The notes under the pieces: model-generated
Database searches by the model: none
Told to the model about the DNA's origin: nothing
What the model saw: only the letters and a program-made list of their open reading frames with translations
Position numbers and translations under genes: made by a program
Shown here: positions 22,101 through 33,694 of the stretch, piece after piece
Numbering within the stretch: the stretch's first letter is position 1
Layout: every line of letters starts with the position of its first letter
NCBI GenBank assembly: GCA_030267565.1
Contig: BRXU01000030.1
Coordinates: forward strand, 248,001-312,000
DNA from: Pleodorina starrii
Taxonomy: Eukaryota; Chlorophyta; Chlorophyceae; Chlamydomonadales; Volvocaceae
Length of the DNA stretch: 64,000 nucleotides
Reading direction: 5' to 3'

Positions 22101-25100
22101 TCCTGTGGTTGTGGCTGCGGTTCCTGCGGCGGTTCCTGCTGCGCCTGCTCCTGTGTCGCAACTTCGCCAAGGCCGTTTGAAACTAAACCATCCTGTCCCG
22201 CCGTCGCCGCACTGCCCTCCTCCTCCGCCGATTGCTCGGCCGGCGACTGCGCCGACTCCACAACAGTAGGCTGCTCAGCTGTCGCTGCAGCCGCCGCCGC
22301 CGCCGTCGGCTGCTGCTGCGTAGGCTCTACTGCCGCCGTCGCCGCCGCCGTAGCGGGGCTGATGCCGCCCGCCGCCGCGGCAGCCTCGCCGCCAGACGGC
22401 GCCTTCTGCCCCGCCTCCTTGTCCTCCTCCTGCTCCTCTGCCGCTGCCGCCTCGGGCCCACTCTCGGTCCCCGACTCGGCATCCTCCTCCTCCTCACCCT
22501 CCCGCCCGCCCGCCTGCTTGCTGCCGCCGCCGCCTGCCTTCCTGGCCTGGCGCTTTGCCGCAATCTTGATCTTGCGCTGCTCCTTCTCCAGCTTGCGCAA
22601 TTGCTGCACGTAGGGATTGGGGTAACATAATAAGTTGCGTGATGTTGAAACGCGTGTGCATTAATTTATGCACCAAGTCAAACTCAGATTCAGCGGATAA
22701 GGTGAGGTGAATACAGTGAGGAAATGAAACAATACCATTAGGGAGGAGCCTGTGGAGCATCGAGGGCAAGGGTTGACGCGTTGTGTGAGGCGGGGATAAC
22801 ACAACGACGAGGCCGCAATACCAGTAAATGCAGCTCATGTCGGCGGCGTTGACACGGCGCCCCCCTCTCTCTCTCTCTGCGCTTGAAGGTCGGGTTTTCG
22901 CGACCAAGGGTGTCGTGTGGCACCAAAGGGCCAGACCCTACCAGACCCTACCAGACCCAGCGACAGGACGGGGGCAAGAACATGCGAAGGGTGGGCGTGT
23001 AGGCCCCGGGTTCAGTGCAGGGCGCTTCGCTCCCGCCACTTGCCTTTTGGCTCAGCTTCTTGCCGCCCTCCGCTGCCGCCACAGCCGCAGCGGCTGAGGG
23101 CTCCTCACCCATACCCCCCTCCTTGCCCGCACCGCCTCCCTTCTTCTTCCCGCCCTTCTCCGCCGCTCCCTTCTGCTGCTGCCCCTGCTGCTGAGCCGCC
23201 TCCGCTGCGGCCTCCGCCTCCGCCTCGGGATCCTCCGTCGCGCCGCCCTTCCCCTTGCTGCTGCCCTTCCCCTTCCCGCCGCCCTTCTCCTTGCCGCCAC
23301 CCTTGTCCTTCTTCTGCGCCGCCGCCACCGCCTTGGTTGCGGCCGCCGCAGCCGCAGCCTTCTCCTTCTTCTCCAACTGCCGCAACTCCTTCTTACTAAG
23401 CTTCTTGCCGCCGCCGGTCTTCCCGCCGCCTTCTCCGTCCCTGGAGCCTTCCGCTGCCGCCGCCGCCGCCGCCGCGCCGAGCGCCTTAAGCTCGCGCTTG
23501 TCCATGGCGGGCAGGTCGTCTGGGATGGGCAGCGACAGGTCGTAGAACGACTCGGGGGAAAGCGAGGCGTTGCCGCAGGTGCCGCAGCGGATGCAGCTGA
23601 TGAGCTCGCCGCCAAACAGGCGCGCGATAACGGAATCCGGATCCGATTCGGGATCCGGATTTGTCGGGCTGTTGGCGTTAGTGTTGGTGTTGGTGTGCGA
23701 TCCGGAATGGGAGCTGCTGGCGGCGGAGGCGGCGGCGGCGGAGGCGTTATCGCCTGTGGCGGCGGCAGAGGCGGCGGAGGCGTCCTTGCTGGGTCGTCGT
23801 CGGCACATCTCCGCCGCTCGCTTCTCCTCCTCCTGCGCAGGCGGCCGTGGAGGAAGGGGTGAGGTAGGGGCGCAGGGTTCAGCGTGTATTAAGGGATGAG
23901 AGCAGAAAGGGGCTCTCACCCCTGCGGGGGCTGTTCGAGATCAGGTGCAGCGTCTCTTTTGTGTAGAGCAGGTCACCCGAAAACGGTGGTAGGGCAACAC
24001 ACCGACCCAACTGCCCGCCCACCAACCATCAACCACCAACCGCCAACTACCTGCAGTCCGTCCAGCAGCAGCCGCATCAGCTCGTGGCTGTCGTGCTGCT
24101 GACGACCCTGAGGAGCGGATGGGGTATTACATGGCGCGTGCAGGCAAGGAGAACGGCAAAGAAGTCGTGGGAGGGAGGGCGAGAGGCGGAAAAGACGGGT
24201 CAGAGGCTCGGTCGATTAGCCGTAGGTTAGAACGGCGGAGACGAGGGGCGAGCCGCGGTCGGGCCCACAGATGCACCCGAGTAAGGTGTGGCATCGTATG
24301 GTATTCGGTCGGCAGCCCCCAAGACCCCTTTCGCCCGCAGGTTCCCCCAAAGGATCGAATCCCCGCCAATTCCCCTCCGCCGACTCCCTTCCGCCGATTC
24401 CCCTCCGCTAAATGAGCCAAATGGAACGCGCCTTGAACTGCGGCGCCACCCGGCACACGGCCGCCAGCAGCGCCTGCGGGTTGTAGGTGCCACCCTTTGA
24501 GCCCCCGGCCCCTTGGTGGTGGTGGTGATGGTGGTGATGGTGGGAGTGGGAGTGGGAGGCACCGGCGCTGGCGTCCCCAGGACGGCTGAGCAGGCCTGCG
24601 GGGGTCGTAGGTTGGGCCGCGGTAACCGGGGCCAAGATTTGGCAACAGGTAGGGCAGTCCGAGGAGGCAAGGAATCCAGGGGTTGGGCGGGAGGGTAGTT
24701 GGGGCGAGGATTGAGTCAGCTGGCTGGGGCAATGCGGCATGGTTCCGTTCCACGGCGGGGCCAGTGGCTGCCCGCGGCGGCTGCGGACCCAGCCGGATGA
24801 ACACGAATGGGGTACAGGGAGGTTGCGTGACACACGTTTGGAAGTTGGCGACGCAAGCTCCGATGAAATGGTTGCCTGTCGCCACCTTTCGGGCTGCGGG
24901 CGATCGAGGACCGAGGCGAAACCCGAGACGGAAGGCAGGCAGGGCGGGTGACTGCAGACTGCGGGGGATGTTCCGGTCACACGGGTGTTCCGGCCCGGGT
25001 GGGTGGATGACACTGGCTTGCTGGCTTGGGGCGTGGGCACTAGGGGCCGGCACCGCGACTCGGGCCGGCGCCTACCGTTGGCGTTGAGAAACGCCTGCAG

Positions 25101-25489
25101 GAGCGCGAAGCCCAGAGGCCCGCGGCCCAGAGATGCCGGCGCGGGGAGCCATGGCGACGGTGAAGTGCTTCCCGGGGCGGCTCCTGCTGGGGACCCAGAC
25201 GCGCTGCCGGCCTGGCCCCAGTTGGGTGCGGCGGCCTGGTTGAGGTGCGGGCAGGCCAGCAGCAGCTGTAGAGCAGAATTGAAGAAGCTGCGAGCATGGA
25301 CGAACCACGCGGTTGCTGCAAACAATTTGTTTTTGCAAGCGGAACGGAGCCCCCGACGTACCATGTGTTGCCCAGATTCACTAGGCCAACGGCTGGACCC
25401 GACACCAACAGCGGCTGCACTTCGTGGCCTCCCGAGGAGATACAAGCTGTCCCCGTAGGGGCATTGTCGCCTGCATCGGGCTTCGTCAT
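16123..25489 (-). CDS. USP16/USP45-type ubiquitin carboxyl-terminal hydrolase, 1841 residues
   Basis: Twelve exons join in phase: 25489-25362, 25287-25076, 24595-24432, 24107-24051, 23832-23044, 22603-21860, 21607-21501, 21253-21217, 20835-20337, 20060-18088, 17537-16983 and 16383-16123. The protein is a USP cysteine protease that removes ubiquitin. The Cys box GLVNLGNTCFFNSALQ is split by intron 1, with catalytic Cys at about residue 43. QQHDSHELMRLLLDGL is the conserved second block. Next come CIRCGTCG (zinc CxxC), RRPPEVLVLHLKRF, and the His box GVVEHSGEMRYGHY|VAYVKR with His at about 1754. QWYHISDTVV carries the Asp at about 1777. The order and the DKHVAFDTTLDLGPY segment match USP16/45. 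Very long Ala/Gly/Pro/Ser/Lys insertions and His runs expand it beyond the usual ~800 residues. The N-terminal ZnF-UBP domain of animal USP16 is absent, and of the second zinc pair only one Cys is obvious (AWECPRER). Two introns appear to use GC donors. The start is the first ATG after an in-frame TAA. Confidence 0.9.
20880..20940. repeat. 8-bp tandem repeat (AAACAGGG) in a USP intron
   Basis: Seven or so copies of AAACAGGG lie in the intron between the 37-bp exon and the 499-bp exon of the ubiquitin hydrolase. The same intron carries an ACACGC-rich run at about 21056-21160. Confidence 0.75.
21290..21430. repeat. 9-bp tandem repeat (GTGTGGAGG) in a USP intron
   Basis: About a dozen near-perfect copies of GTGTGGAGG lie between the 107-bp and 37-bp exons of the ubiquitin hydrolase. 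Frames crossing it (for example WRCGGVEV repeats) are artefacts. Confidence 0.85.
21618..21720. repeat. 17-bp tandem repeat (GAGCAGGTCAAGGGAAA) in a USP intron
   Basis: About six copies alternating GAGCAGGTC and GAGCAGGGC forms lie just upstream, in gene orientation, of the 107-bp exon of the ubiquitin hydrolase. Confidence 0.8.
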
Positions 25490-25551
25490 GCTTGCGATGG
25501 CCGACTCCTCCACCTGTCGTTCCCTCTCAGGGCGCTGCTGGATCGCTTTCG

Positions 25552-25556
25552 GTTAC
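25552..25556 (-). terminator. Candidate polyadenylation signal TGTAA of the RRM gene
   Basis: TGTAA on the minus strand, the volvocine poly(A) signal, lies about 405 bp beyond the stop codon of the RRM-protein gene at 25960. It sits about 65 bp before the ATG of the ubiquitin hydrolase, so the first gene's 3' end and the second's promoter would be nearly superimposed. A 5-bp motif alone is weak evidence. Confidence 0.3.
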
Positions 25557-25959
25557 ATCGTCAATTTCAAACACATGTCTACACAAGAATGTTGGTGAGC
25601 CTACACACTACGGTCGTGTCACAAGGAAAGGTCGATGGACGCCGTCCTACGATACGCGCAAAACCTGCGTGTCCTTCAGGTAATACAGCCACAAACAAAA
25701 GCGTATCAGTAACAATGGAGTTGAGTTGAACTCCCTCGTGGAAGAAAGCTGGAATACAGCCCCAAAAACTTCAGTACGCTGTTTCACGCCTGACCACTGC
25801 CCTGCTTCGTAGTAGGATTAGTATGACGGCTAAACAGACATCGATACGTAGCACTCCCTTCTCCTCGCAGGAAGCTACCTGAACACTCCGAAAATTCGGC
25901 TCCGGAACCACGTGACTGTCTACATCGCACGACGCCATCCAAGAGTCCAAGCCCCCTCA

Positions 25960-28900
25960 CTACAAGTCATCATACTCCAAAACGTGGCGGGTAACCCTGT
26001 GGCCTGAAGCCATTGGCGCGCCCATACCAAACATTCCGTACATGGGCGGCTGCCGCACCGGCATCCGCATGGGGCCCGGCGCGATGGCGATGGGTGGCAA
26101 GTCGTACGGCACTGCGTACGCCTCCGGCCCGTACGGCTCCGGCGCTGCGCGGCGCTGCTGCTGGGATGGGCCCGTCTTCTGCAAGGCCAGGGACAAAGGG
26201 AGGCAACAAGCCGTTCATGGAGGTTGACACGCGACGCCTTGAAGTTTGCAATCAACGCAAGCTCGAACGGTGTTGTGACCGCATGACTGCTTGACAGCCC
26301 CAGAAATTAGCTAGAATTCAGCGGAATCCCGCGCATGCGCCCAGCCTCGGCTCCGTCATTTGCGCGCTGAGCCCCTCCACCCTCCACCCACCTTCCAGTC
26401 CGGCAGCGAGCCCTGCGCCCGCGCCACCGTCAGGCGGTGCCCTCCCGCCTCCACACCCATGTTGCGAGACAGCTCCAGCACAGCGGTGGCGGCCTCGGGG
26501 CTGGCGAAGCGCACAAAGCCGTACAGCTGCCCCGAAACCAGCCTAGCGTTGACCACCTCCTGCGGGAGCGGGCAACAAGAGAAGAAACCGCAGCGGGAAG
26601 GGACACGGGAGGGGGAGGGGGGGGGTCGAGACAGCGTTACGGTATCGGGACGTTTCTGTATCATACACTGCGCTCCGAGTGGGGGAAGGCTCGCCCGGGT
26701 ATTATTTCAGCTTTCCAGGAGCTTTGCGGTGTCACGCCGTCTCCGCGGATGTGGTTGTTGTGTAGTCGCGCGCTACTACCTACTACCTAGAGTTGTTGCG
26801 CATTAGAACCGCAGGATAACAGACTCCCGCTACGTCACATTACGAAGGAGCCTGAATAAAACCGAATCGAACCCAACCCAATTCAATCCAATCCAACCCA
26901 AACCCAATCGATTCCGGAACACTACGCACTACAGTACGCTACACGGCTGATCTTCCAACGACGACCAAATCCCTGGCTGCATCCAGCTCGCCCAGTCGCC
27001 CTGTACCCCGCATCAATCCTTGAGCCCGCCTCCTCCTCCTCCTCCTCCTCCACCCCTGCCAGAGCGCAGCCCGCCCCACCCACCCACCTTGGAGTAAGTG
27101 GCGAACACGCTCCGCAGCTCTCCCACACTGATGCCGTGCGGCAGGTCTCCCACGAACAGCGTGCACGCCAGCTCCGTCGAGCGCCCGTCGTTGCCGCCGC
27201 CGCCGCCGCCGCCGTTGCCTCCACTGCCGCCCATTGCCCCGCGCTCCCGCTGTTGCTCGCGCTCGCGCGCCTCCGGGCGGTCGCGCTCGCCGCCGCGCGG
27301 GCCACCGCCGCCGCCGCCACCCCGGTGACCGGGCGCCTCCCACTCGCGAGCCTCCGCACGATCGCGGTCCCGTGGGTCGGAACGCTCCACGCGGTTGCGG
27401 TCGCGCTGCTGTTGCTGTTGTTGTTGCTGCTGCTGCTGTTGCTGCTGCTGCGAGTTTATGGTAGCGGCGCTGCCGGGACCGCGGCAGTCGCGGGCGTCGG
27501 CGGGCGGTGGTGGGGGGGGCGGAAGCACGGACCTGCAACATGGATGGGCGGGCTCTTATGACGGCGCGCTTCGTGTCTCGTCCGAATTCCCAGGCCTTGG
27601 TGTCAATGTCCCAGGCCGTGTTGTCAATCAACAACGACCCACATCACACGTCGCAGCGCACAACACGTCACCCTCCACACCACGACGACTCGACGACAGA
27701 ACACCCACTCACCCTTCCGCCGCGTTGCTTAAGCCGCCCGCGGCGCCGCCGGCGCCGCCGCTGCCGCCCTCCCCGGTCCCGCTGGGCGCCGGCGCGAGAG
27801 GCTGCTGCGGCGGCGGCGGCGCCGCCGCCGTCGCCTGCGCGTTGCCCTGCATCCCACGCCGCTTGCCGCCGCGCTGCCGCCGCCGCCGCCGTCGTCCGCC
27901 ACGCCTTCCAGCGTCCCCGCCGCCGCCGCCGCCGCTGCCGCGGTAGTACCCGCTTCCAGGGGGCGGCGAGCGTCCGGCGCCCCTGCGCCCCGCCCAGGGC
28001 GACCGGGACCGGGACCGAGACATCGAGCGCGATGCGGATCGCGCGCCGCGGCCGCGGCCGCGCGGCGGCGAGCGCGACCCACGGGACCGAGAGTTGCGCC
28101 GCTTGAGGTGGTACGGCGGAGACCGGGAGCGAGATCGCGATCGCGAGATGGAACGGCGGCGGTGTGTCGGCGCGCCGCCGCGCGAGCCCCAGGCGCGGGC
28201 CGGGCTGATACCCGGCGAGCGAGATCTGGATCTGTTGTCCAGATCTGACTCGGAAGATGCCGTACCCGATGACGAGCCGGACTCGCCCTGGCTTGACGAT
28301 TCGCAGGGCGAGGCGGCGGCGGGCTGGCCGCCGAACGACCCGCGGGTCCCGGGTCGCCCGCGGGCGGGGCTGGCGCCGCCGCCGGCACCGCCGCCGTTGT
28401 GGTGCGGCTCCGTCACACCAGCTGCAGCACTTCGCGGCGGCAGGCCCGGGGCTGACGGCAGCGCGCGCTGCCGCGTCGGGGGCGGCGGCGGCGGCGGCGG
28501 GACAGCCCCCGGACCTGCAACCATCGCGTTGCCCCTCGCGCTGAGCGTAGGGACTGGCGGCGGTGGCGGCGGTGGCAGAGCTGCCTCGCCGCCAGAGGCT
28601 TTGGGTGACGGGCCAAATGGGAAATTTCCCTGACGCAATCGCAGGCCTGCGTGCTCTCCTAGCCCTGGGGTGGACGGGGGCGGCGGCGGGGGTGGCGGCG
28701 GCGGAGCCGCCGCCGACTTGCCTGCCTGCGCGCCGTTACCGTTCCCAGGGACACTCCCGCTGTCCTGCCCCTTGCCTGGCTTCTTCTTCTGTTGCTGTTG
28801 CTGCTGCTGTTGTTGTTGCCTAAGCGTGGCTGACTCCTGTCGCTGCTGCTGCTGCTTGTTCTGCTGCTGCTGCTGCTTCTCCTGGCGTTGCGCCTGCTGC

Positions 28901-31900
28901 TGACTGGACGACAGCGGCAGTGGTGGTGGTGGTGGCGGCGGCGGCGGCGGGCAATCTGCCTCCTCCGGCGCCGGTGGCTCCTGCTTACCGGTCCTCGCTT
29001 CCTTACTATCCTCCATTAGCGGGTTTTGCTGCTGCTGCTGCTCCTGTTGCTGCCCCTGCTGGTGCTTCTGCCCTTCCTGTCCCTTCTGCTGCTGATGTTG
29101 CTGCTGCTGCTGCTGACCCTGCTGTCCTTGGCCGTCGTTACCGATACTACACACGGCCATAGCATCTGCCTGTTGCAGGCCGTCGCCCGGGGCCGAGCCG
29201 CCCGCACAGAGGGCCTCCGGCTGCCCCTGCGCCTGCTGCTGCTGCTCCTGCTGCTGCTGCTGCTGCAGCTCATGTATCTGCGCTCCGCAGGTCCAATCCA
29301 TCCCGCTTGAATCGGGCGCCTGCTGCAGCCGCCGCAGCGGCGACAGCGGCGGCAGCTGCTGCAGCGGCTCCAGCAGCTTCTCGTCGTGCTGCGGCGGCGA
29401 CTGCTGCTGCAGCTGCTCATGCTGCGGCTGTTCATGCTGCTGCGGCAGGGCGTCCGCCAGCTCCGCCTCCCCCAGCTCGTCCTCCGAGTGAATGAACATC
29501 AGATCGTCGTCGTCGAAATTCAGCGCCGCCGCCGCCTCCAGCTCTGAGCCGTCGCCCAGGCCGCTCAGCGCCGAAAAGTCCAGCGGAACCGAGCTCACGG
29601 TAGCAGGCCCCGCCGGCACAGCGCCGCCGCCGCCGCCGCCGCCAGCGACGCCGCCGCCGCCGCCGCCGCCAGCGACGCCGTTGACGGCGGTCACGCGCGC
29701 GCGCCCCGGCGAGGCGCCCGCTGCCGCGCCCGCCGCTGCGGCATTCGCGTCCGGGATCGCGAACGGCGGTCCGCCGAGGAACTGCGGCAGGGCGACCGGC
29801 GGCACGCCCATGAAGCCCGCCGCCGCCGCCGCCGCCGCCGCCGCTGGGTCCTCCAGCGGCGGCAGCTGTTGCAGCTGCTGTTGGAGCGGCTGCATCATGG
29901 GGTCGAAGCCGCCGGGGGCGAGCGCCCCGACGGACATGCTGGCGCCCCCGGCCGCCGACGCAGCGGCGCCGTCCAGCCCCATGGGCGCGAACGGCGCCGC
30001 GAACGGCATCACGCCCCACACCGCCGCGCCGTCGACGGTGCCCATGAAGGGCGCGGCGTTGGGGTCCGGCAGGCACTGCGGCAGGCCGTTGGAGTCGGTC
30101 AGGACCGGCACGCCGTTGGCGTCGGTGACGCAGGGCAGCGGCAGCTGCACGGGCACGGGCGACGTCGAGGTCGCCTCCGCCAGCGCTGCAGTCGCCTCCG
30201 CCAGCGCCGCCGTCGCCTGTACGAGCGCCGCCGTCGCCTCCGCCAGCGCCGTGTGCGCCTCCTCCGGCGACACCGCCGCCACCGGCGGCACCAGCAACGG
30301 GTCGCACCCCGGCACGACCGTGACGGCGCCGTCGCCGCCGCCGAGCATTAACGCGCCGTCGCCGCCGAGAGGCAGTCCGCCGTACGCGCCAAGCGCCACC
30401 GCCGTCGCCACCACCGGATCGGGACTGATCAACGGAACCGCCGCCAGCGCGGCGGTGGGGCCGGCGGCGGCGGCCATGCTGACGTCGCCGCTGCCGCCGC
30501 CGGCCGCGGCCATGCTGATGCCAGCGCCGTCGCCGCCAGTGGCGTCGGGCATGGCGTCGTCGGCGCCGTCGTACTGCGGAATGGTTCCCAAGTCGTCGAC
30601 GTGCAAATGCCGCCCTAACCAGCCATCGCCACCGCCGCCGCCGCCGTCGCCACTGGGCTCGTCGTCACCGTCGCTGTCGCCGCCCACGCCGCCCCCACCG
30701 TCAGTGCTTGCCCCGTCGTCTGACAAACCGCTATGCCAAACATTCCCACGGTCACGATTGCCGCAGCTAGTAGACGTGGCGCCGCCGCCACCGTTGTCAG
30801 TCGTATCGCGCCGCGTGCAGCTGCTGACATCGCCGCGGCAGCCGTCATCGCAGCGGGCGCCCCAAATCCATATTGCCCTATGCCGTGCCACGGAACTGAG
30901 CCCAGCTGTCAGAGAGTCGTGTTTTCGGTTCGACCCGCAAGTAACGCTGTATGCAACGCCGTTGCCGGCGCTGGCCCGGCCGCAGCGGTGCTGCGCCAAC
31001 GGCGCGTCGTCGTCGCCGTCGTCCTCCGAGCCGTACGACGATGAGGGCGGCGGCAGCGGCGGCTCCGGTGTCGAGCGCTTGTTCCCCGCCAGCGCGGCGC
31101 CCGCGCCTCCGGCGGCGGCGCTGCTGCCACCGGGCGTTGGGACCTTAAACCCCGCGGGACCTGGCGGCTTGAACCCCGCCGGCACGGGAGGCTTGAAGCC
31201 CGCAGGGCCTGGCGGCCGGAAGCCCGCTGGCGCGGGGGGCCGGAACCCCGCCGGCACCGGCGGCCGGAACCCGGCGGGCGTCGGCGGCTTGAACCCAGCA
31301 GGCGCAGGAGGCTTGAAGCCGGCCGGCACAGGGGGCTTGAAGCCCGGGGGCGCCGAACCGCCGCCAGCGGCCGTTACACCGCCGGCAGCGCCTTGACCGC
31401 CGCCGCCGGCTCCATCGCCGCCGGCGCCGCTGCCACTGCTGCCGCGCTGACGAGTGAGGGGCACGTAGCCTGCCGCCGCCGGCTCGGGCTCAGCCGAGGC
31501 GGGGGCGTGCAGGGGCGTGGGCGGGGCCCCGCCGGCCATGTTCCGCCGGGCGGCCGAGGGCAGCTTGCGGCCGGTGAAGGAGGTGGTGGCAGGGGCCGTC
31601 GAGCCTCCGCCGGCATCGCCGCCGCCGTCAGCCGCCTCTGCCCTCTGTCGCTGCAGCCGCAGGGCCTGCAGTGCCGGCAGTCAGCGGGGGCGGCGGAGGG
31701 GGGCAGATGAGGAAGGCGCGAAGGATCAGTGGAGCCTGCAATCTGGAAAAGCCAGTCAAGCAGTGGTGGCTGAGCGGCGACGCCTCGCGCCGCCGGCCTT
31801 CTTCCCATGGCGTGTGCGTGGAACGCAGGCGCCGCCGCAAGACAGCGCAGCGGTAGATACCGTCCCTCCGTCCCTCCCTCCCTCCCTCCCTCCCAATTTC

Positions 31901-33208
31901 CTTCCCTCCCTCCCTCCCACCCTCAATCTAGTAGCTGTAGGCAATTAGGTGCTGCAGCGGTCCTCCTGCACGCATCTGCTTTGTCCCGACCCGCGCCACC
32001 TCAGCTGCTTTGTCCTTTCGTGCTCGCTCCGTGGGGGCGCTTCCCCCATCGGCCCACCCGAGCGCGGGCGCTAAGACGACGTGGCGCCCCTACCGCCCCT
32101 CCAAGCACGCAACGCAACGCGTGTGCAGATGTGTCCCCGGCGCGCGCCACCACAAGTATGCCACCGGCTATAGCTTGTTGCCGACCCACAACCCAAATAA
32201 GCGCTCGCCACAGTGCTCGCACACGGCCCGCTGACCCGCTGGCTCTACCCTCCGAGCGAAGCCTTCAGAGGGTCTCGAGGGTCTTGGTATTGCCCTAACA
32301 CCAATGGTCACACACGAGTCATCGGCCATTTTGTCATCGAGGCCCGCTGAGCGCAACAGAGACGGACAATGGCACAAGGGCTTTTGAAGCTGCGGTACTT
32401 GGAAGTAGACCGAGACTAGGGTTTAGAGTAGCGGCTAGAGAGTGCCAAGCCTTAGTACTTCATCTTATTTAAGTATGCCGCGAAAGATGACGCTTACCCG
32501 CAGAGCGCGGTCCTTGGCCGTCTCCCCTGGCTGCAGCTCGTCCGCCGCTGCCGCTGCGACACTGCCGGAAGCGCCGCCTTCGGTCGCGGCGGTGGGGGCG
32601 GTGCTTTCCGTGACGGCGGTTCGTGACGCTGACGCCGCGAGGCTTCCGCGAGAGGGGGCCGACAGCGTGCTGATGCCGGTGCCGAGGGCTTGCGCCAGGG
32701 AGGGCGGCAGCTTGGACGCCAGGCTCTGGCGCGCCTGCTGCGCTGCGGCTTGGCGCCTGGCCGCCGCGGCCTCCTGTGCGAAGAAGACAGCGTCGGGGCA
32801 GCGGATGCTTAGCGGAGTGCCTTGTCTGGGTCTATAACAGCGTTCTGTGCTGTAAAATAAGGCAAAGTCGAAGAGAGCCAAGGTCGGCCACAAGGGAACC
32901 GATGTCCGTTCTGCGTAGTTTGGCGCACTCCCCGACGCATGCCTGGCCTGGATGAGTCCCTCGGGCTTCTTGAGAGATAATAACCTAGCTGGGTTTGCCC
33001 AAAGCACCTCGTGCGCAGCTGTCTCCTGTCAGCTACACCCAAACTAGAGCATCCCAGTGCCCACCTCCTTTTTCTGTCGAAAGTGCTCATACTTCTTCAG
33101 TAAGTACGTCTCTGCTGCTGTGTGCATCATGTTGAGGCGGTCCTCCGCCTGGCAGCCGCGTTAACGCGGCGGCCAGCGAGGCACCTTGCTGCGCGCTTGT
33201 TTCAACGC
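25960..33208 (-). CDS. RRM RNA-binding protein with RS, poly-Gln and PAGFKPP repeats; 5' end unresolved
   Basis: Seven exons join in phase: 33208-33185, 33148-33065, 32773-32498, 31665-27713, 27532-27088, 26559-26392 and 26178-25960, about 1722 residues. The N-terminus is a charged coiled coil (ALKQARSK, AEDRLNMMHTAAETYLLKKY, EHFRQKKE). The 3953-bp exon encodes nine 8-residue PAGFKPPx repeats, long Ala/Gly/Gln tracts, poly-Pro runs and an Arg/Ser-rich region (SRSRSRSRSP, then [14 protein letters not shown]). An RRM follows, split by an intron. RNP2 is ACTLFVGDLP, RNP1 is LYGFVRFASPE, and the domain ends at LTVARAQGSLPDWK. The tail is Pro/Met/Tyr-rich and ends HVLEYDDL. RS plus RRM suggests a nuclear pre-mRNA-binding role; no orthologue is recognised. 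A further coiled-coil exon (YGDELERELARLRKM, about 33510-33447) is likely, but its donor phase does not fit the next exon, so the start is left open. The segment at about 30730-30960 reads poorly and may be an unrecognised intron. Confidence 0.75.
27402..27455 (-). repeat. CAG/CAA tract encoding poly-Gln
   Basis: An uninterrupted run of CAG and CAA codons gives about 15 Gln ahead of the RRM of the RNA-binding protein. Mixed CAA and CAG codons suggest selection for the protein tract, not pure slippage. Confidence 0.85.
31147..31355 (-). repeat. 24-bp coding minisatellite (PAGFKPPx)
   Basis: Nine consecutive 24-bp units encode PAGFKPPV, PAGFKPPA, PAGFRPPG and similar. Position 8 varies among V, A, T, G and P, and position 5 is K or R. 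It lies near the start of the large exon of the RRM protein. Confidence 0.9.
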
Positions 33209-33694
33209 CTAAGGAATCGTGTGTTAGTCTTGTCGTCGTACGTGTTCTTCACAGGTACCGTGATCATAACCACTTCGTAAACAGACTGGAGGAGCGAAGA
33301 CCTCGACAAGTTTGTCCCAAGGGGCTTAGCAAAATCGTGGTGCCTAAGTTTATTGTAAATAGTCGGTGGGGTAAGCGGTGTTCTGTTTGCTAGCGTGGGG
33401 TTTGGCCGTTGGGACTGGGGCTTTTGGTTTCGATGACAGCACGTACCGTCCGTAATGTCGTTGCACATTTTTCGGAGCCGAGCCAGTTCCCTTTCCAGCT
33501 CATCGCCATACTCCCGATTTCAATATTATGAACAAGAAGTCTGGGCATTTCCATTTACGTACCTTGTGTTCTACCTTCGGCCTGGGGTGCGCTAATCAGG
33601 ACGGGGAGCGGATACCGCCAAGACGCAGTAGTATAGACTTTTAATGATCGCCATTCTTTCTTGTTAAATTCACGACATTTAGTTGGGGCCGTGC
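33209..33694. promoter_or_regulatory. Divergent intergenic region between RRM gene and Hsp100 gene
   Basis: The RRM-protein gene runs leftward from here and the Hsp100 gene starts at 33695 rightward. Promoters of both probably lie in this roughly 490-bp interval, which also includes the likely extra RRM-gene exon at about 33447-33510. I looked for heat-shock elements (alternating GAA/TTC) upstream of 33695 and saw no convincing triple repeat. Confidence 0.35.

Noticed and set aside
29492..31396. 634-residue open frame on the plus strand
   Set aside because: It is antisense to the large exon of the RRM gene. Its composition is the Ala/Pro/Ser shadow of GC-rich repeats, and the minus frame has matching splice phases on both sides and leads into an RRM.
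33550..33694. Heat-shock element upstream of the Hsp100 gene
   Set aside because: Only isolated TTC/GAA-like triplets (ATTCTTTCTTG) were seen, without the alternating three-unit spacing of a real element.
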